Assembly (NCBI RefSeq): GCF_028858725.1
Contig: NC_084760.1
Location: 94,981,867-95,045,866 of the forward strand
Direction: 5' to 3'
Length of the DNA stretch: 64,000 bases
DNA from: Colius striatus
Taxonomy: Eukaryota > Chordata > Aves > Coliiformes > Coliidae
Below the pieces are notes generated by a model, which worked only from the letters and a program-made list of their open reading frames with translations, ran no database searches and was not told where the DNA came from. Shown here piece after piece: positions 63,744 to 64,000 of this stretch. A program made the position numbers and the translations under genes. The first letter of the stretch is position 1. Each line of letters opens with the position of its first letter.

Positions 63744-64000
63744 CTGGGGAAGTCACAGTGGGAAACATAAGCATCATTTTGTAGAGAAAATCAGCTCCCC
63801 TAAGACAAGAGACCCAGGAAATAGCAAGACTTCTCACTGTGTCCAGGTGGGACAGGAGCACAGTCAGAGTAGAAGACCACAAGCACAGAAACACACTTTG
63901 ATACCAACTTCTTCTCTGGCCCCAGGCCCACTTATATCAAACTGCAGACCTAAAAAACATTGTTTCACCTCAAATAAAAGTGTGCTACTTAGCCCCTAAT

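Larger units (their letters stand above)
60482..64000. repeat. Segmental duplication, right unit
   Basis: Partner of the left unit. Homology is still present at the last base of the window. Its left edge carries the same LTR remnant (CACCCCGCCAGGGCTAAAGT) without the rest of the LTR. Confidence 0.95.

Overview
The window is vertebrate nuclear DNA, almost certainly from a bird. It has spliced genes with GT-AG introns, many 5'-truncated CR1 LINE fragments ending in the avian ATTCTATG-type tail, a GC-rich CpG-island promoter, and the gene order CLIP4 - PCARE - TOGARAM2, which matches the block next to ALK on human 2p23. No bacterial, plasmid, CRISPR or phage content is present. The species cannot be named from the sequence alone.

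Layout. (1) About 1-27,160, minus strand: the 5' two thirds of CLIP4. There is a CpG-island promoter near 26.4-27.2 kb, a noncoding exon at 23.6 kb, and nine coding exons from 23,021 down to 2,432. They encode the N-terminal region, three ankyrin repeats and the first CAP-Gly domain; phases agree at every junction. The remaining 3' exons lie off the left edge. Introns hold CR1 pieces and one ERVL-like LTR. (2) 27.2-36.4 kb: intergenic, with a CR1 fragment that keeps decayed reverse transcriptase sequence. (3) 36,480-44,459, plus strand: PCARE (C2orf71), a complete two-exon gene of 1,295 codons. (4) 44.5-53.0 kb: no recognisable gene. (5) 53.0-64.0 kb, minus strand: a rearranged 3' end of TOGARAM2.

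The last 11 kb is the most unusual part. The 3' exons of TOGARAM2 occur twice, in nearly identical units about 6.37 kb apart, with a third 78-bp scrap of the terminal exon between them. A defective gammaretrovirus-like provirus (ERV1, proline-tRNA primer site) lies at the junction. An ERVL-like LTR begins 18 bp beyond the stop codon of the left unit. The left unit would read TAG across an exon junction where the right unit reads CAG. By my count 11 of 12 coding differences between the units change the protein. In both units the exons for the first half of the last TOG domain seem to be missing. The nearest downstream poly(A) signal of each unit lies inside a retroviral LTR.

How the genes relate: CLIP4 is a microtubule-associated CAP-Gly protein, PCARE builds the actin module at the photoreceptor cilium, and TOGARAM2 belongs to a family of TOG-domain regulators of ciliary microtubules. 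They are not an operon. They are a conserved neighbourhood whose members all act on the cytoskeleton.
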